From positions 3,459,178-3,523,177 of the forward strand of contig NZ_CP036263.1 of assembly GCF_007741515.1 (NCBI RefSeq): a stretch of DNA of 64,000 nucleotides. Reading direction: 5' to 3'. Every line of letters begins with the position of its first letter. Position 1 is the stretch's first letter. The notes under the pieces are model-generated. The model was not told the origin of the DNA, ran no database searches, and saw nothing but the letters and a program-made list of their open reading frames with translations. Of this stretch, positions 1-8,441 are shown in pieces. The position numbers and the translations under genes were made by a program. Source of the DNA: Adhaeretor mobilis (GTDB lineage: Bacteria > Planctomycetota > Planctomycetia > Pirellulales > Lacipirellulaceae).

Positions 1-543
1 ATATTGCTTGGCCGCAGCGATGGCCGTTGGTGCACCACGTTTCGGACGGAATCCGTGACTACTGTCGTGAAACGTCGGCTCGAAGATCGGCTCCATGACT
101 TGGAGTACAGCCTGTTGAACCCAGCGGTCCACGACATTCGGAATACCTAAGCCCCGTTGTCCACCACCGGACTTGGGAATCCAGACCCGGCGAATGTCGC
201 CCGGTTGGTAGGCGCCCGAAAGCAATTCACGGCGTAGCTGAGCAAGCAGTTGGGGCGAAGCCTCAACCACTTCCCGTACACCACGTCCGTCCACACCTGC
301 CGCGCCTTGATTACGCGCGACGTTAAGCAACGCTCGGGCCAAGTTAGACACCGAGGCTACTTGTTCCAGTAGCCGACTTGTGTCATCGGCTACCCAGGTG
401 GCTGGATGATCTGCCTCCTTGGCATTCGCTCTGAGCAGCAGGTACGACTTCCCCTTAGATTCGTCCGAGGTTCTCTCGTCCTTGCCCCCATGCGGGCTGT
501 CGGCAAACGCGAAAGCCAGTTGGCATGTTCCAGCACTTAACAA
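1..543 (-). CDS. Group II intron reverse transcriptase/maturase, N-terminal part (runs off the left edge)
   Basis: Read on the minus strand, an open frame runs from about 570 to the window edge and translates into the N-terminal part of a group II intron-encoded reverse transcriptase. Visible motifs are NQGAAGVDG, LLSGAYQPG, VWIPKSGGGQRGLGIP, DRWVQQAV and EPIFEPTFHDSSHGFRPKRG, which are the RT0-RT2 blocks of the LtrA family. In that family the protein copies the intron into new sites and helps it splice. The catalytic YADD block and the maturase domain would lie left of position 1. No ATG lies in frame before the first RT blocks; a TTG at 543 is the earliest possible start after an in-frame TAA at 571-573, so the true start is uncertain. 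Identity as a group II RT is secure; completeness cannot be judged. Confidence 0.85.
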   Translation of the reverse strand, partial: MLSAGTCQLAFAFADSPHGGKDERTSDESKGKSYLLLRANAKEADHPATWVADDTSRLLEQVASVSNLARALLNVARNQGAAGVDGRGVREVVEASPQLLAQLRRELLSGAYQPGDIRRVWIPKSGGGQRGLGIPNVVDRWVQQAVLQVMEPIFEPTFHDSSHGFRPKRGAPTAIAAAKQY

Positions 544-1031
544 CTTGTCGCCCCCTTCGCTCCACCGGCATTACCCGGCTTCATCACTACTATGGGGCGA
601 TCCGACTTCTCTGCGGGCATCAACCGGTCGTCGTTACCTTCTTCCGGTCTACCGATAGGCGGACCCGCAGAGATCTCCTGGGGTAAGATCGAGCAATGTC
701 CTGCCGCCTCCGCCCTCACTACTCCTCGGCCACCAACGGATATCGGGCGTTGCGTTGGAAGGCACGCTTGCCCAGGTCCGAGGAGCCTGCCTAAGGGTTC
801 ACTTGCGTTCAGTGCTGCGGTTCGGCTCCGGCTTCCATCCCACACGCCCTCACGGGAAAGACTTCGATTGTCCATAGTCCAAACTCCGTCTCATGCAGTT
901 GCCTTCACCTCGCGGTTGCCTCCGATAGGCCCCGCAGGGGACTTCCACCCCCAATCACTTCACCATGCCCAACGCACTGGCTTCGGCTACGCCTCAGCCA
1001 ACTCCTCCGCTCCAGCAGGGCGGAGAGACAC
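1..1031 (-). mobile_element. Group II intron, 5' part (RNA domains plus start of the RT gene)
   Basis: The stretch between the end of the TlpA-like gene (1097) and the RT frame holds no credible gene, and its length (about 460-600 bases) suits the structured RNA domains I-III of a group II intron. Read on the minus strand, GTGTC at 1031 is a possible 5' intron end, close to the family's GTGYG start, followed by G-rich stem-forming sequence. The long open frames here on either strand look like shadows of GC-rich RNA. The element lies just downstream of a hairpin behind the TlpA-like gene, a placement known for bacterial class C introns. The 5' boundary is my inference; the 3' end lies outside the window. 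Confidence 0.55.
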
Positions 1032-1049
1032 CCCAACCCGTACTCTCAT

Positions 1050-1066
1050 AACCTGTGGTACAGGTT
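1050..1066 (-). terminator. Hairpin downstream of the TlpA-like gene
   Basis: A perfect 7-base stem (AACCTGT/ACAGGTT) with a 3-base loop lies 30 bases after the TlpA stop codon. It has no T-run on the minus strand, so it is a weak intrinsic terminator or the remains of one, and it may mark the intron insertion site. Confidence 0.4.
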
Positions 1067-1096
1067 TTGGGGGCAGGCCAACTTCTCGCCGACCTC

Positions 1097-1741
1097 CTAC
1101 TCTTCCGCAAGCAATTCGCGGACGGCTTCCGCGATATCTTCCTCTTCAAATGGTTCGGGTGGCATATGGCCCGCAGAAAATACTCTCCGGAGCTTGCCCT
1201 TTCGATCATAGAGCTTCATGCTCGGAAGCGCTCCCCCTTCAATCTCGAAAGCCTCAGCTGATTTGGCACCAGTACCATAAACGCTAATGTAGCTGTCGAA
1301 ATCCACCCCTTTCCTTGCCAAGAGATCCGCTGCCGCCTCCCGACTATCTTCTGGCGAATCAAGGCTGAGAAGGATCACGTGCAGGCCTAGATCGCCAAAG
1401 TTCTTCTGCAACTCGACCGTGTGCGGCATCAGCTCAAGACAACGAAAGCACCAAGTTGCCCAGCAGTCGACTAAGACGACCTCGCCGTGGTGTGCTTTGA
1501 GAATCTCTGCGAACTGATTCTCATCAACCACATGCAACGTAGGCCTGTCTTGCGCATTGCCTTCTGTCGTAGCTTCCTGTGCCGCAGACGAAGTCGCCGT
1601 CACTCCCGAGGACCCGCTCGCAATCGACGATCCAGGCTCCGGATCGGTCACCTCTTGGGCGCACCCGCTGATCGCCAATGCAAGCGATACAAAGGCAGCC
1701 ATGCGACCCACCGAGTAATCTCTAAGGGATAACTCACTCAT
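1097..1741 (-). CDS. TlpA-like thioredoxin-fold lipoprotein
   Basis: About 214 residues. The N-terminus has a hydrophobic stretch ending in a lipobox (AISGC, Cys near residue 27), so the protein should be lipid-anchored outside the cytoplasmic membrane. After a Ser/Thr/Gly-rich linker comes a thioredoxin fold with the redox motif WATWCFRC (Cys about 98 and 101) and the cis-Pro region GGALPSMKLYD. TlpA/ResA-type proteins reduce disulfides or act as general redox partners in the envelope. The ATG at 1741 is chosen because it overlaps the stop of the upstream gene by 8 bases (ATGAGTGA arrangement); the longer frame to 1807 would place 22 extra residues before the signal peptide. Coupled to the EF-hand thioredoxin-like gene upstream, so the two probably act together. 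The substrate is unknown. Confidence 0.85.
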   Translation of the reverse strand: MSELSLRDYSVGRMAAFVSLALAISGCAQEVTDPEPGSSIASGSSGVTATSSAAQEATTEGNAQDRPTLHVVDENQFAEILKAHHGEVVLVDCWATWCFRCLELMPHTVELQKNFGDLGLHVILLSLDSPEDSREAAADLLARKGVDFDSYISVYGTGAKSAEAFEIEGGALPSMKLYDRKGKLRRVFSAGHMPPEPFEEEDIAEAVRELLAEE

Positions 1742-2516
1742 ATCGAATTCCACACCCCATGGCTTGGACTTCAGACTTGGCAGGCTTTTTACCTGCGAGG
1801 ACCGCATCGATCGAATTGCGAAGATGGTGTACGTCTACTTTTGTTGCATCCATACTGTCATCGATCGCACCGTGATAGGCTAGCTTGCGGTCCTGATCGA
1901 GCAGATAGACTTCGGGCGTCTTCCTGGCTCCGTAATCGCGTCCAATCTTCTGGGTGGAGTCGTAGAGATAGGGGAAATTGAAGCCTTTCTCCTTCGCCCG
2001 CTCCTTCATCTTGTCTAATCGGTCTGCCGGCAAGTTGCTCACATTGACAGCCACTACCTGGACGTCCTTCTTCTCGTAAGCTTTCTGCAAGTCCACGAGT
2101 CGATCCTCGTAGGCCTTCGCTACGGGACAGTGGTTGCACGTGAACACGAGCGCGATTGCCTTGGCATTTGAGTAGTCAGCCAGGCCATGCTTTGCATCAT
2201 CGACACCCACAACTCCCGACCAATCGGGGGCTTTTTCACCAATCTTCACTGTCTCGGCGGAGTTACTCCCGGCAGCTGACCTCATGTTTCGCCCTGCTGA
2301 GCCAGAGCGACGACGTCGATCTCCGGGACGACGCGCAGCGAGCTCCTCAATGAATTTTGCAAGTTCAGCACGGTTCAGCATGCCATCACCATCGGCATCG
2401 AAGGTCATGGCGCGTTCAAGGAGTGAATCAGCAGTCGGTGGTTCTTGAGCGATTGCCTCGGGCATAACCGCTGATACGATCACTGCGATTCCGAGGATAG
2501 TAAGCGACATTTTCAT
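1734..2516 (-). CDS. Exported EF-hand/thioredoxin-like (peroxiredoxin-family) protein
   Basis: About 260 residues. A signal peptide (MKMSLTILG...PEAIAQ) is followed by one EF-hand loop (FDADGDGMLNRAEL), an Arg-rich linker, and a thioredoxin-like domain whose FTCNHCPVAKAYEDR segment supplies a CxxC pair in the place of the peroxiredoxin or thioredoxin active site. The TPEVYLLD cis-Pro region follows. This type of 'redoxin' protein is common in planctomycetes, but its substrate is not established. The ATG at 2516 has AAGGA about 8 bases upstream; the longer frame to 2672 would bury the signal peptide. Its stop overlaps the start of the TlpA-like gene, so the pair is translationally coupled. A role in Ca-linked redox chemistry outside the cytoplasm is inference. 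Confidence 0.8.
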   Translation of the reverse strand: MKMSLTILGIAVIVSAVMPEAIAQEPPTADSLLERAMTFDADGDGMLNRAELAKFIEELAARRPGDRRRRSGSAGRNMRSAAGSNSAETVKIGEKAPDWSGVVGVDDAKHGLADYSNAKAIALVFTCNHCPVAKAYEDRLVDLQKAYEKKDVQVVAVNVSNLPADRLDKMKERAKEKGFNFPYLYDSTQKIGRDYGARKTPEVYLLDQDRKLAYHGAIDDSMDATKVDVHHLRNSIDAVLAGKKPAKSEVQAMGCGIRYE

Positions 2517-2944
2517 CAGTAGTTCCTTGTGGATGGGAGGTTGGCCGTTGTTCTGGAACTCGCCAAGAGTTTCGACTCGTGAAGGGGGGGAAGTATCGTA
2601 CGGCTGCCACGGGGCTTTGTTCATAGAAAGCAATGCGCCGTTGCCCTCTCTGTCGGCCCCGAAATCTCGCAAAAACAGAAAGATTCCACGCGGCGCATGC
2701 TATGAACCCCGCAAACGTCGCGAAGTTTCGGATTACTTTCCATTGATAGCGGATTACCGTCGTGTTCAAATAGCTTGTAATGAAGAAAGGCTCTTCTGAC
2801 TGGGTCTGAACACGTGCTCTGCAGCGTGGTTTTACCACGGCAATTGTGATGGTAAAGAGGTGACTTGGCTCGTGGCCGTAGATTTGTGATTTCGATTTTC
2901 CAATCAGCGCAGCAGCGACCAAGAAAAACACAGTTCAAAATCCC
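2517..2944. other. Intergenic stretch without a recognised gene
   Basis: Open frames here are short and overlap on both strands; none has a recognisable motif. The part next to 2516 should hold the promoter of the redox gene pair. No clear repeat or RNA was seen. Confidence 0.4.
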
Positions 2945-3565
2945 TCAAGCGGCCTGTCTTCCGTAGTGTTTGAGCACGCCACCCAGGCGAGTCTGACAGA
3001 CGACCTGCTCTTCCCTGCCGAGTAGCTCATCGACGATCGACCAATCGCCAGTGAGCGGACGATTGCACTTCCCTTGATGCGGTCGACTTTCGCTATAGAA
3101 AATAGCATACTCAGAAACGATGTGGTCGAGGTACTCCAGCCCAAAGGTAATGAATCGATTAAAGCATTCGTAGCACAGCGAGCCACTCCACCTTTTCACA
3201 AAAGCATTTTGATTGGGCGCTCGTGGTGCCGTTGGCTTCACGCGAACATCAGCCTGTTCGAAGACCGCCTCGAAGTCGAGAACATAGCAATTGTCGTTGT
3301 CGCGAATCAGGTAGCTGACCGGCAGGTCAGCTTCTCGAGCCTGCACGAGCATTGACTCTGCTTGCGTGAGCATCCACTTTTTATCGGGCTTGAATGTCGC
3401 CGGTGAGCAGATCACTCGCCGAGACCCGACATGCAAGAATGCCAGCACAAACGCCTGCTTCAGCCCAGTTTTCGTGACCGTCATCTTGCAGAAGAAGTCG
3501 ACTTGCCACAAAGTATCCGCATGGATCTTCACTAACTCATCCCAGGTAGGCGCTATCCCACTCAC
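2945..3565 (-). pseudogene. Truncated rve-type (DDE) transposase with a missing catalytic Glu
   Basis: 206 residues of an integrase-core transposase. The first Asp lies in LWQVDFF, the second in LIRDNDNCY, and the region APNQNAFVKRW matches the family block normally ending in AERW. Here the catalytic Glu of the D,D-35-E triad is Lys, at the right distance (34 residues between) from the second Asp. The C-terminal blocks (YYNExRPHQG-like YSESRPHQG, NRPLTG, RLGGVLKHY) are present. The N-terminal DNA-binding part expected upstream is absent. It sits among other broken transposases. Truncation and loss of Glu make it very likely inactive. Confidence 0.75.
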
Positions 3566-3770
3566 TTGTTGGAAACCCTATAGCGTGTAGAGGTGGTCCG
3601 GCGCGAGACCGGAATTTGGCGGCTTATCTTCTCATGAGGGAAGCCTCTTTGGAGTGTAGTTGCCAAACCTGTACCGTACAGTTATTGAATTCCTTAAAAC
3701 TTTTGAGTACCGCTATAACCCGCGAGATAACACACTGATTTGCAATGGTTTGCAATTACTGCGAATGACG

Positions 3771-4085
3771 CTAAATTTGGTGTTGTTCCCCGTGTTTTCG
3801 AGGGTTTTCCGCTGGCAAAAGTAGCGTCTCATAACCTCGAGGGCGTCGCGGTGTGACGTTGCTTATTCGGGCCTTCTTATCGGCTTCCAAAATCTCGTGG
3901 AGGATGGGTAGAAACGGTCCGAGGATCGGCTTGCCTCGTGGCTTGCGCTGGCGATAGCCGGGCGGCTCGTTAGACGTGAGCATCTTCGCTAGCGTATGCC
4001 AGCTGATGTCATATTCGCGGCAAGCAGCGTGTTTCGATAGTTCGCCGGTTAGAACCCGGCGACGAACTTCAGTCCATTGTTCCAT
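3771..4085 (-). pseudogene. IS21-family istA transposase, N-terminal fragment
   Basis: Starting at the ATG at 4085, the translation MEQWTEVRRRVLTGELSKHA followed by HTLAKML, PPGYRQRKPRGKP and LGPFLPILHEILEADKKA is the N-terminal helix-turn-helix region of IS21 IstA. After about 80 residues the frame leaves the family pattern and ends, so the integrase core is missing. The start lies 80 bases inside a probable IS21 end (4137-4166). A second, shorter copy of the same region lies at 22629-22739. Confidence 0.75.
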
Positions 4086-4136
4086 CTCAGCGTACAATCC
4101 TGCGCTGCAACTTTCAGTTGCCAAATCTCCCCGCCA

Positions 4137-4166
4137 AGCGCCGCACTTTTCGAACGCTATTCACAG
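4137..4166 (-). repeat. Probable IS21-type terminal sequence, copy 1
   Basis: Thirty bases found again at 20455-20484 with one mismatch; 24 of them are identical in a row. Read on the minus strand it begins TGTGAATAGCG, about 80 bases before the istA start, as expected for an IS21 left end. Confidence 0.55.
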
Positions 4167-4766
4167 TCGGGAGGTGATGTTTTTCTCTTGCACCGTCGTA
4201 TCGACGTTCACACGGGCCAGGTCTTGCTCGGTGACTTGGTTTTCTCGTAATGCCAAGGCGAGCGTTTCTCTAACCAGCTCAGCGAGTTTCTCAGCACCGA
4301 CCCGCTGTCGCCACTTTGTTAGCGAGGTGGGCCGCTCACCCGGCGAATGCCTCTCGGTAGCGGAATTGGCAGCGGTGGGGTACGGCTTTCAGACCACGCA
4401 CCAGCCAAGAAATCAGCGCACAGGCAATGCCGCGTAGTAGTCTGAGCATGTTTGCCCCGGAGCGGCCAAGATCACGTTTATCCCGTCGCCAGCAAGGCCT
4501 TTCAGAAAGCAGCGGCCGAGACGATGGTCGCTCTTGAGATGGCCAATCTTCGGCTCGACCGCGCTGCGTCGTTTGCGACTCGTTGAAGCTGTGCCAACTG
4601 AGTCGATCCACGAAAGAAAAACCGCCGACCACGCTAAGCGACAACTTTACACCGAACTCAGTGTCGAGTCCTGCCTTGCCCTGTTTGAGCGCACGCACAT
4701 GCGTCTGCGTGATGCTCACGATCCGGTCGTCGACGCATTGCCATCGCCCGTGCTACTTGAGAATTA
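4161..4766 (-). pseudogene. Rearranged IS5-like transposase remnant
   Basis: Several frames on the minus strand give parts of one IS5-like DDE transposase. Near 4740-4590 lies the RIVSITQTHVRALKQGKAG / TEFGVKLSLSVV / DRLSWHSFNES block. After a frameshift, RSAVEPKIGHLKSDHRLGR and FLKGLAGDGINVILAA follow. Nearer 4350-4161 comes PTSLTKWRQRVGAEKLAELV and VNVDTTVQEKNIT, which in an intact protein precedes the first block. The order is therefore permuted, suggesting the fused remains of two copies. It abuts the stop codon of the PEP-CTERM gene on one side and the IS21-like end on the other. Confidence 0.7.
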
Positions 4767-5822
4767 CCGGCGTCGGCAGGCTAGCCCGAACGCCCCGAAG
4801 AGGAGGAGAATCGCTGTGGATGGCTCAGGCACACCTGTTGCCGCCGCCACAACGGCGGGGAACAGATCTTTAAACTGCCCAAAGTCATCTAGGTCGACAT
4901 CGCCATCGAAGTCGATGTCGCCCTGCGGATAGCCAACGGACCCGTCAAGTTCGCCAGCCAGATTGTCAGCTAGGATCTGAAAGTCCGCTACATCGACACC
5001 GTTTATGCCATTGAAGTCGCCCAGGATACCGATATCCGTTTCAATGACGACTTCGCCAACTGTAATGTCGAGGCCCGGATTTTCAGTCTGCCCAGCCCAG
5101 GAGGCAAATCCAGTCGTCATGCCGTGCGTGAAATTGCCACTCAGACTTCCTGTGATGTTTGAAATCGTGTCTCCTCCGATGGTCACATCGTAAGTGTCTG
5201 CCGTAAGTTCAAAGACAAAGGAAAGCGGATTAGGATTCGTGACGGAGACAGCATCGAGAGTGAAGTCCATGCTATCGAATGTAAAACTCGCAAGTTGATT
5301 CCTAGCCCCAGCGCTATTTTGATAAAAGAGAGATGATATTCCGTTGGAGAAATCACCGTTACCGGTTCCAGTAACTAAACTATCCGACTCTATCTGGATC
5401 CAGAAACCCTCCTGAGGGTTTCCCACGTCGGCGGCACTGCTGTTGGCTCTCACGCCGAAGTAGAGGCGGTCTGTATTGCCAGTTCCGGTATTTGCAACGT
5501 TAATGGGCAAGTTCACTTCGTTGATTTCGAACGTGGAAACAACGGTTGAATTAACACTCGCACCATCCTTCGTCGTAAAATTGGCTCTACGCCCTCCATT
5601 GGTGGGCAATGTCATATTTGCGCTACCACCTGATTCATCGATAGCTGACCCACCGCCAGCAACGAATGTATTTAAGCCATCGCCAGTCCCCGTCGCATTG
5701 GTGCCAAGGTCGCCGTCGTCGAAGGTGTCGTTAACGATCACAAGTTGAGCTTGCGCTTGTTGCCCCACAAGGCAGAACGCTGTAATTGCCGCACCTAGCA
5801 GTAGCGTGAATTTCATAGTCAT
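4764..5822 (-). CDS. Secreted PEP-CTERM protein with dockerin-like repeats
   Basis: About 352 residues. A signal peptide (MTMKFTLLLGAAITAFCLVG...AQAQ) leads into a beta-rich, Asn/Thr/Gly-rich domain of unknown function. The C-terminal third has two Ca-binding dockerin-like loops (DFNGINGVDVADF and DIDFDGDVDLDDF) and ends with VPEPSTAILLLFGAFGLACRRR-type sorting signal, the substrate of exosortase. The ATG at 5822 follows GGAG about 9 bases upstream; the longer frame to 6014 would be an overlap into the neighbour. The dockerin-like segment is nearly identical, also in bases, to that of the gene at 17399-18337. It is the last gene of a minus-strand run of export genes. Function beyond export and surface attachment is unknown. 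Confidence 0.8.
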   Translation of the reverse strand: MTMKFTLLLGAAITAFCLVGQQAQAQLVIVNDTFDDGDLGTNATGTGDGLNTFVAGGGSAIDESGGSANMTLPTNGGRRANFTTKDGASVNSTVVSTFEINEVNLPINVANTGTGNTDRLYFGVRANSSAADVGNPQEGFWIQIESDSLVTGTGNGDFSNGISSLFYQNSAGARNQLASFTFDSMDFTLDAVSVTNPNPLSFVFELTADTYDVTIGGDTISNITGSLSGNFTHGMTTGFASWAGQTENPGLDITVGEVVIETDIGILGDFNGINGVDVADFQILADNLAGELDGSVGYPQGDIDFDGDVDLDDFGQFKDLFPAVVAAATGVPEPSTAILLLFGAFGLACRRR

Positions 5823-5865
5823 CAGTGGTTCTCCAAGAAAAGAGGTTGCAGTTGTGAAATATAAC

Positions 5866-8379
5866 CTACCGACGCCGGCAGGCAAACCCGACCGTCCCCA
5901 GGAGGAGGAGGACCGAGGCGGATGGTTCGGGCACAGCCGTATTAGCTGCGGCCTGACTGGCAGATTGTCCGTAATTGCTCTGCCAATCGCTGAGTTCGCT
6001 AGCCGAGAGGCCATTTCTTTGCCAAACTAAAAAGTCAGCGCTGTCGACAGCGCCGTCGCCATTGAAATCTCCCGGGGTTAGGCTGAACGCACCATACTGC
6101 ACGATTCCGGCTATCGTATCGCCGCCAGCGAGATGGAACTCAAGTTCAAGGTCCTGCACGATTCCGTCGAAGTCGAAGATTGACCCTAACGACATCGCAA
6201 GGCCTTCAGCCTCCAAGTCGAAGGAACCATCGAAAATCAATTCGCCAATGTGCTTGTCACCTGGATTCGATTCAGTCCAACCATTCCCTACGTTGTCCTC
6301 AAGACTATCCCAAGAACTCGGGTCGAGCGAACCTGATTCCGAGGTGATCAAGTAGCCGTCGATCTCAAGGTCAAACAGCGATTGGTTTTGCAGTGCCACT
6401 TCGCCCGTATCCGGGTCGACCAGTAGAACGACGTTGTTCAGCGGCCCAACGAATTGGACCTGACCAAAGCGAGTTTCGCCCTCGCCACTAAGGCCATCGG
6501 GGACGTGGTATTCAAAAATAACTCCGGGCCCTTCTTCGGCAAATGCCGTGGGAGTGAAGTCGTAGATCGCACCCAGGTCGATGCTCGCATCAACGGCTAA
6601 CGTGCTGGACCCGTCCAGGTTGAGCTCGCCAAGCGAATTGGCTCCAGGGTTCGCTTCGGTCCAGCCGGGCTCACTCGCATCGGTCAAGCTGGTCCACGCT
6701 GCAGGATCAAGTGTGTTGTCGGCCGAAGTTATAAGATAGCCGTCCAGTTCGACGCTTTCGCCGGTCGCTGGATTTATGATCGAAGTGGCACCTGTTCGGC
6801 GGTTAACTTGCAGAGCGAGGTTTACTTCCGCAGGGGGAAGTGAATCAGGGCTCTCCGCGTTGGTCACTAGGTAGACTTCGCCCGTCTGTTTGCTCGTCAT
6901 GAAAAGTTCGCCACGCGGCCCCAGGCCAAAGCGGACATCGGTGCGTCCATTGCCCGGTAAACGACCAGCGAAGATGTCCTGCAGGCTGCCGCCGGATACG
7001 TCAACGTCACCATCTCCATCTTCATCCAAAGTGAGCTCCAAGCGCGAAATCATAGCCTGCGTAAGTTCGGAGGGGGCGTCACCGTCTTCGAGCTGGGTCT
7101 TCGCGTTGAGCATGTCCACGAAACCGGTGTGGTAGACGTATCCGTTGGAGGTGCTGAAGTCGGCAAAGACGTATTGGCCGTCCAACGCGACCTCACCAAC
7201 ATCCACAGCACCGATATCGACGACGAACCCACCAGCCACGGCATCGCCGCTTCCGGTGTCCTCAAAAAGGTGGTCGTACTGAGCCGCCGGATAGACATAG
7301 TCGTTCAATGCCGCGTCGTTGCTTGGCAGTGGCGAAACGCTACGGTCAGAATTGCTGACGAAGGTCCCTTCTCGGTCGTTCCATCCGTAATCGCCACCGG
7401 GCTGGAGTAAGTTGATCTCTTCGATCCTCTCGAAGCTAATTTCACCCACGATGATGCGCGACTCGCCTTGGGCGTCCTGAGCAAACGAGAAAGTGTGCGG
7501 GTTGCGATGCCCGCTCGTCCAGATCTCGCCAAGCGCGTTGGGGGTGCCCACGAACGGATTGGTGGCGGGCACCGAGTAGGGCGTGTTGTTTACGGTGTCC
7601 TCAAGCGGGTTGATGCGAAGGGACTTGCCCAGCGCGTTCTCGAGGTCCTGCGCTCTGCCGTCGGTGACGCCTCCTTGGTTTTGACTATCGCCGTCGCCGT
7701 GAGTGATGAACAACAGCCCGTAGTTCTCATCACCCGGCTGAGCGAAGGGGTCGAATTGAGGCAACTTCAGCGGGTGGTCATTCTCGGGCAGTTGGGTGCG
7801 GAACAACTCTCGGTAGCTGCTTGGATCGACCTCGCCCGATGCGCTGCTGTAGGTCCACTCGGCAACGACACCATCAGGATTTGTGTTGTTAAAGTTGGTT
7901 CCAAGGTAATTGAACCCGCCTACGTTGCTCGAGTTACTGACCATCGTGGAGGTGTAGAACTTTCCGTTGATGGCGAATTCGGGGTGGAACGCAATCCCCT
8001 GCAGGCCGTTTTGTCCCCCCGAACCCGACCGCTCGTAGCCGTTCGTGTTGCCGACCGCTTGGGCAATCGCATCGTCGTAGTCAAACCACACGGTCGAAGT
8101 CCCCTGGCCTGAGCCGTTGTCGGCGATCTCGTAGACGTGGCCTTCCTGGGTCACAAGAAACGCGTTGTTGTTGCCAGTGTTTGTCGGTTGCGACGCCATC
8201 GAGTTCAACCGAGTGTCACTGCCAGGGTCGGCGTACATCTTGAGGTGGAGCGTCCCGCCAGAGTAGTCCCGAGCGTCATGGGGCGGTGGCAGCGGATCGG
8301 TTTGCCCAAATGCTGATTGCGAAGCCGCAACCAAGGCGGCAACGAGGGTCAAGCAGTGGATAGAATATTTCATGTTCAT
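5866..8379 (-). CDS. Secreted glucose/sorbosone dehydrogenase-like beta-propeller with PEP-CTERM tail
   Basis: About 837 residues. After a signal peptide (YSIHCLTLVAALVAASQSAFGQ) comes a six-bladed propeller of the PQQ-type glucose/sorbosone dehydrogenase family: motifs NGLQGIAFHPEFAINGKFY, GHRNPHTFSF and EEINLLQPGGDYGWNDREG. Family members oxidise sugars outside the cytoplasm with PQQ; whether this one binds PQQ is not shown. The C-terminal third holds two tandem copies of a repeat built around (I/L)DGYLITS, LDP-W-SL, GWTE-NPG and GEL, then a dockerin-like loop (DFNGDGAVDSADFLVWQ) and a VPEPSAS...CRRR sorting tail. The ATG at 8379 (MNMKYS) matches its paralogue's start and has a GAAGAG sequence upstream; TTG at 8397 is less likely. 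A close paralogue lies directly upstream. Confidence 0.82.
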   Translation of the reverse strand: MNMKYSIHCLTLVAALVAASQSAFGQTDPLPPPHDARDYSGGTLHLKMYADPGSDTRLNSMASQPTNTGNNNAFLVTQEGHVYEIADNGSGQGTSTVWFDYDDAIAQAVGNTNGYERSGSGGQNGLQGIAFHPEFAINGKFYTSTMVSNSSNVGGFNYLGTNFNNTNPDGVVAEWTYSSASGEVDPSSYRELFRTQLPENDHPLKLPQFDPFAQPGDENYGLLFITHGDGDSQNQGGVTDGRAQDLENALGKSLRINPLEDTVNNTPYSVPATNPFVGTPNALGEIWTSGHRNPHTFSFAQDAQGESRIIVGEISFERIEEINLLQPGGDYGWNDREGTFVSNSDRSVSPLPSNDAALNDYVYPAAQYDHLFEDTGSGDAVAGGFVVDIGAVDVGEVALDGQYVFADFSTSNGYVYHTGFVDMLNAKTQLEDGDAPSELTQAMISRLELTLDEDGDGDVDVSGGSLQDIFAGRLPGNGRTDVRFGLGPRGELFMTSKQTGEVYLVTNAESPDSLPPAEVNLALQVNRRTGATSIINPATGESVELDGYLITSADNTLDPAAWTSLTDASEPGWTEANPGANSLGELNLDGSSTLAVDASIDLGAIYDFTPTAFAEEGPGVIFEYHVPDGLSGEGETRFGQVQFVGPLNNVVLLVDPDTGEVALQNQSLFDLEIDGYLITSESGSLDPSSWDSLEDNVGNGWTESNPGDKHIGELIFDGSFDLEAEGLAMSLGSIFDFDGIVQDLELEFHLAGGDTIAGIVQYGAFSLTPGDFNGDGAVDSADFLVWQRNGLSASELSDWQSNYGQSASQAAANTAVPEPSASVLLLLGTVGFACRRR

Positions 8380-8441
8380 AAAATGTGATCTCTTCAATTA
8401 GATTGCCTCTTTCGGCCGCCCCCTTCGTCATCGACGCGACA

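Noticed and set aside
592..1287. Long open frames on both strands at 0.4-1.3 kb
   Set aside because: They overlap the intron RNA region and the TlpA-like gene, lack domain motifs and have composition of GC-rich shadows.
7468..8112. 214-codon plus-strand frame opposite the propeller gene
   Set aside because: It is an antisense shadow; the minus strand encodes clear dehydrogenase motifs over the same bases.
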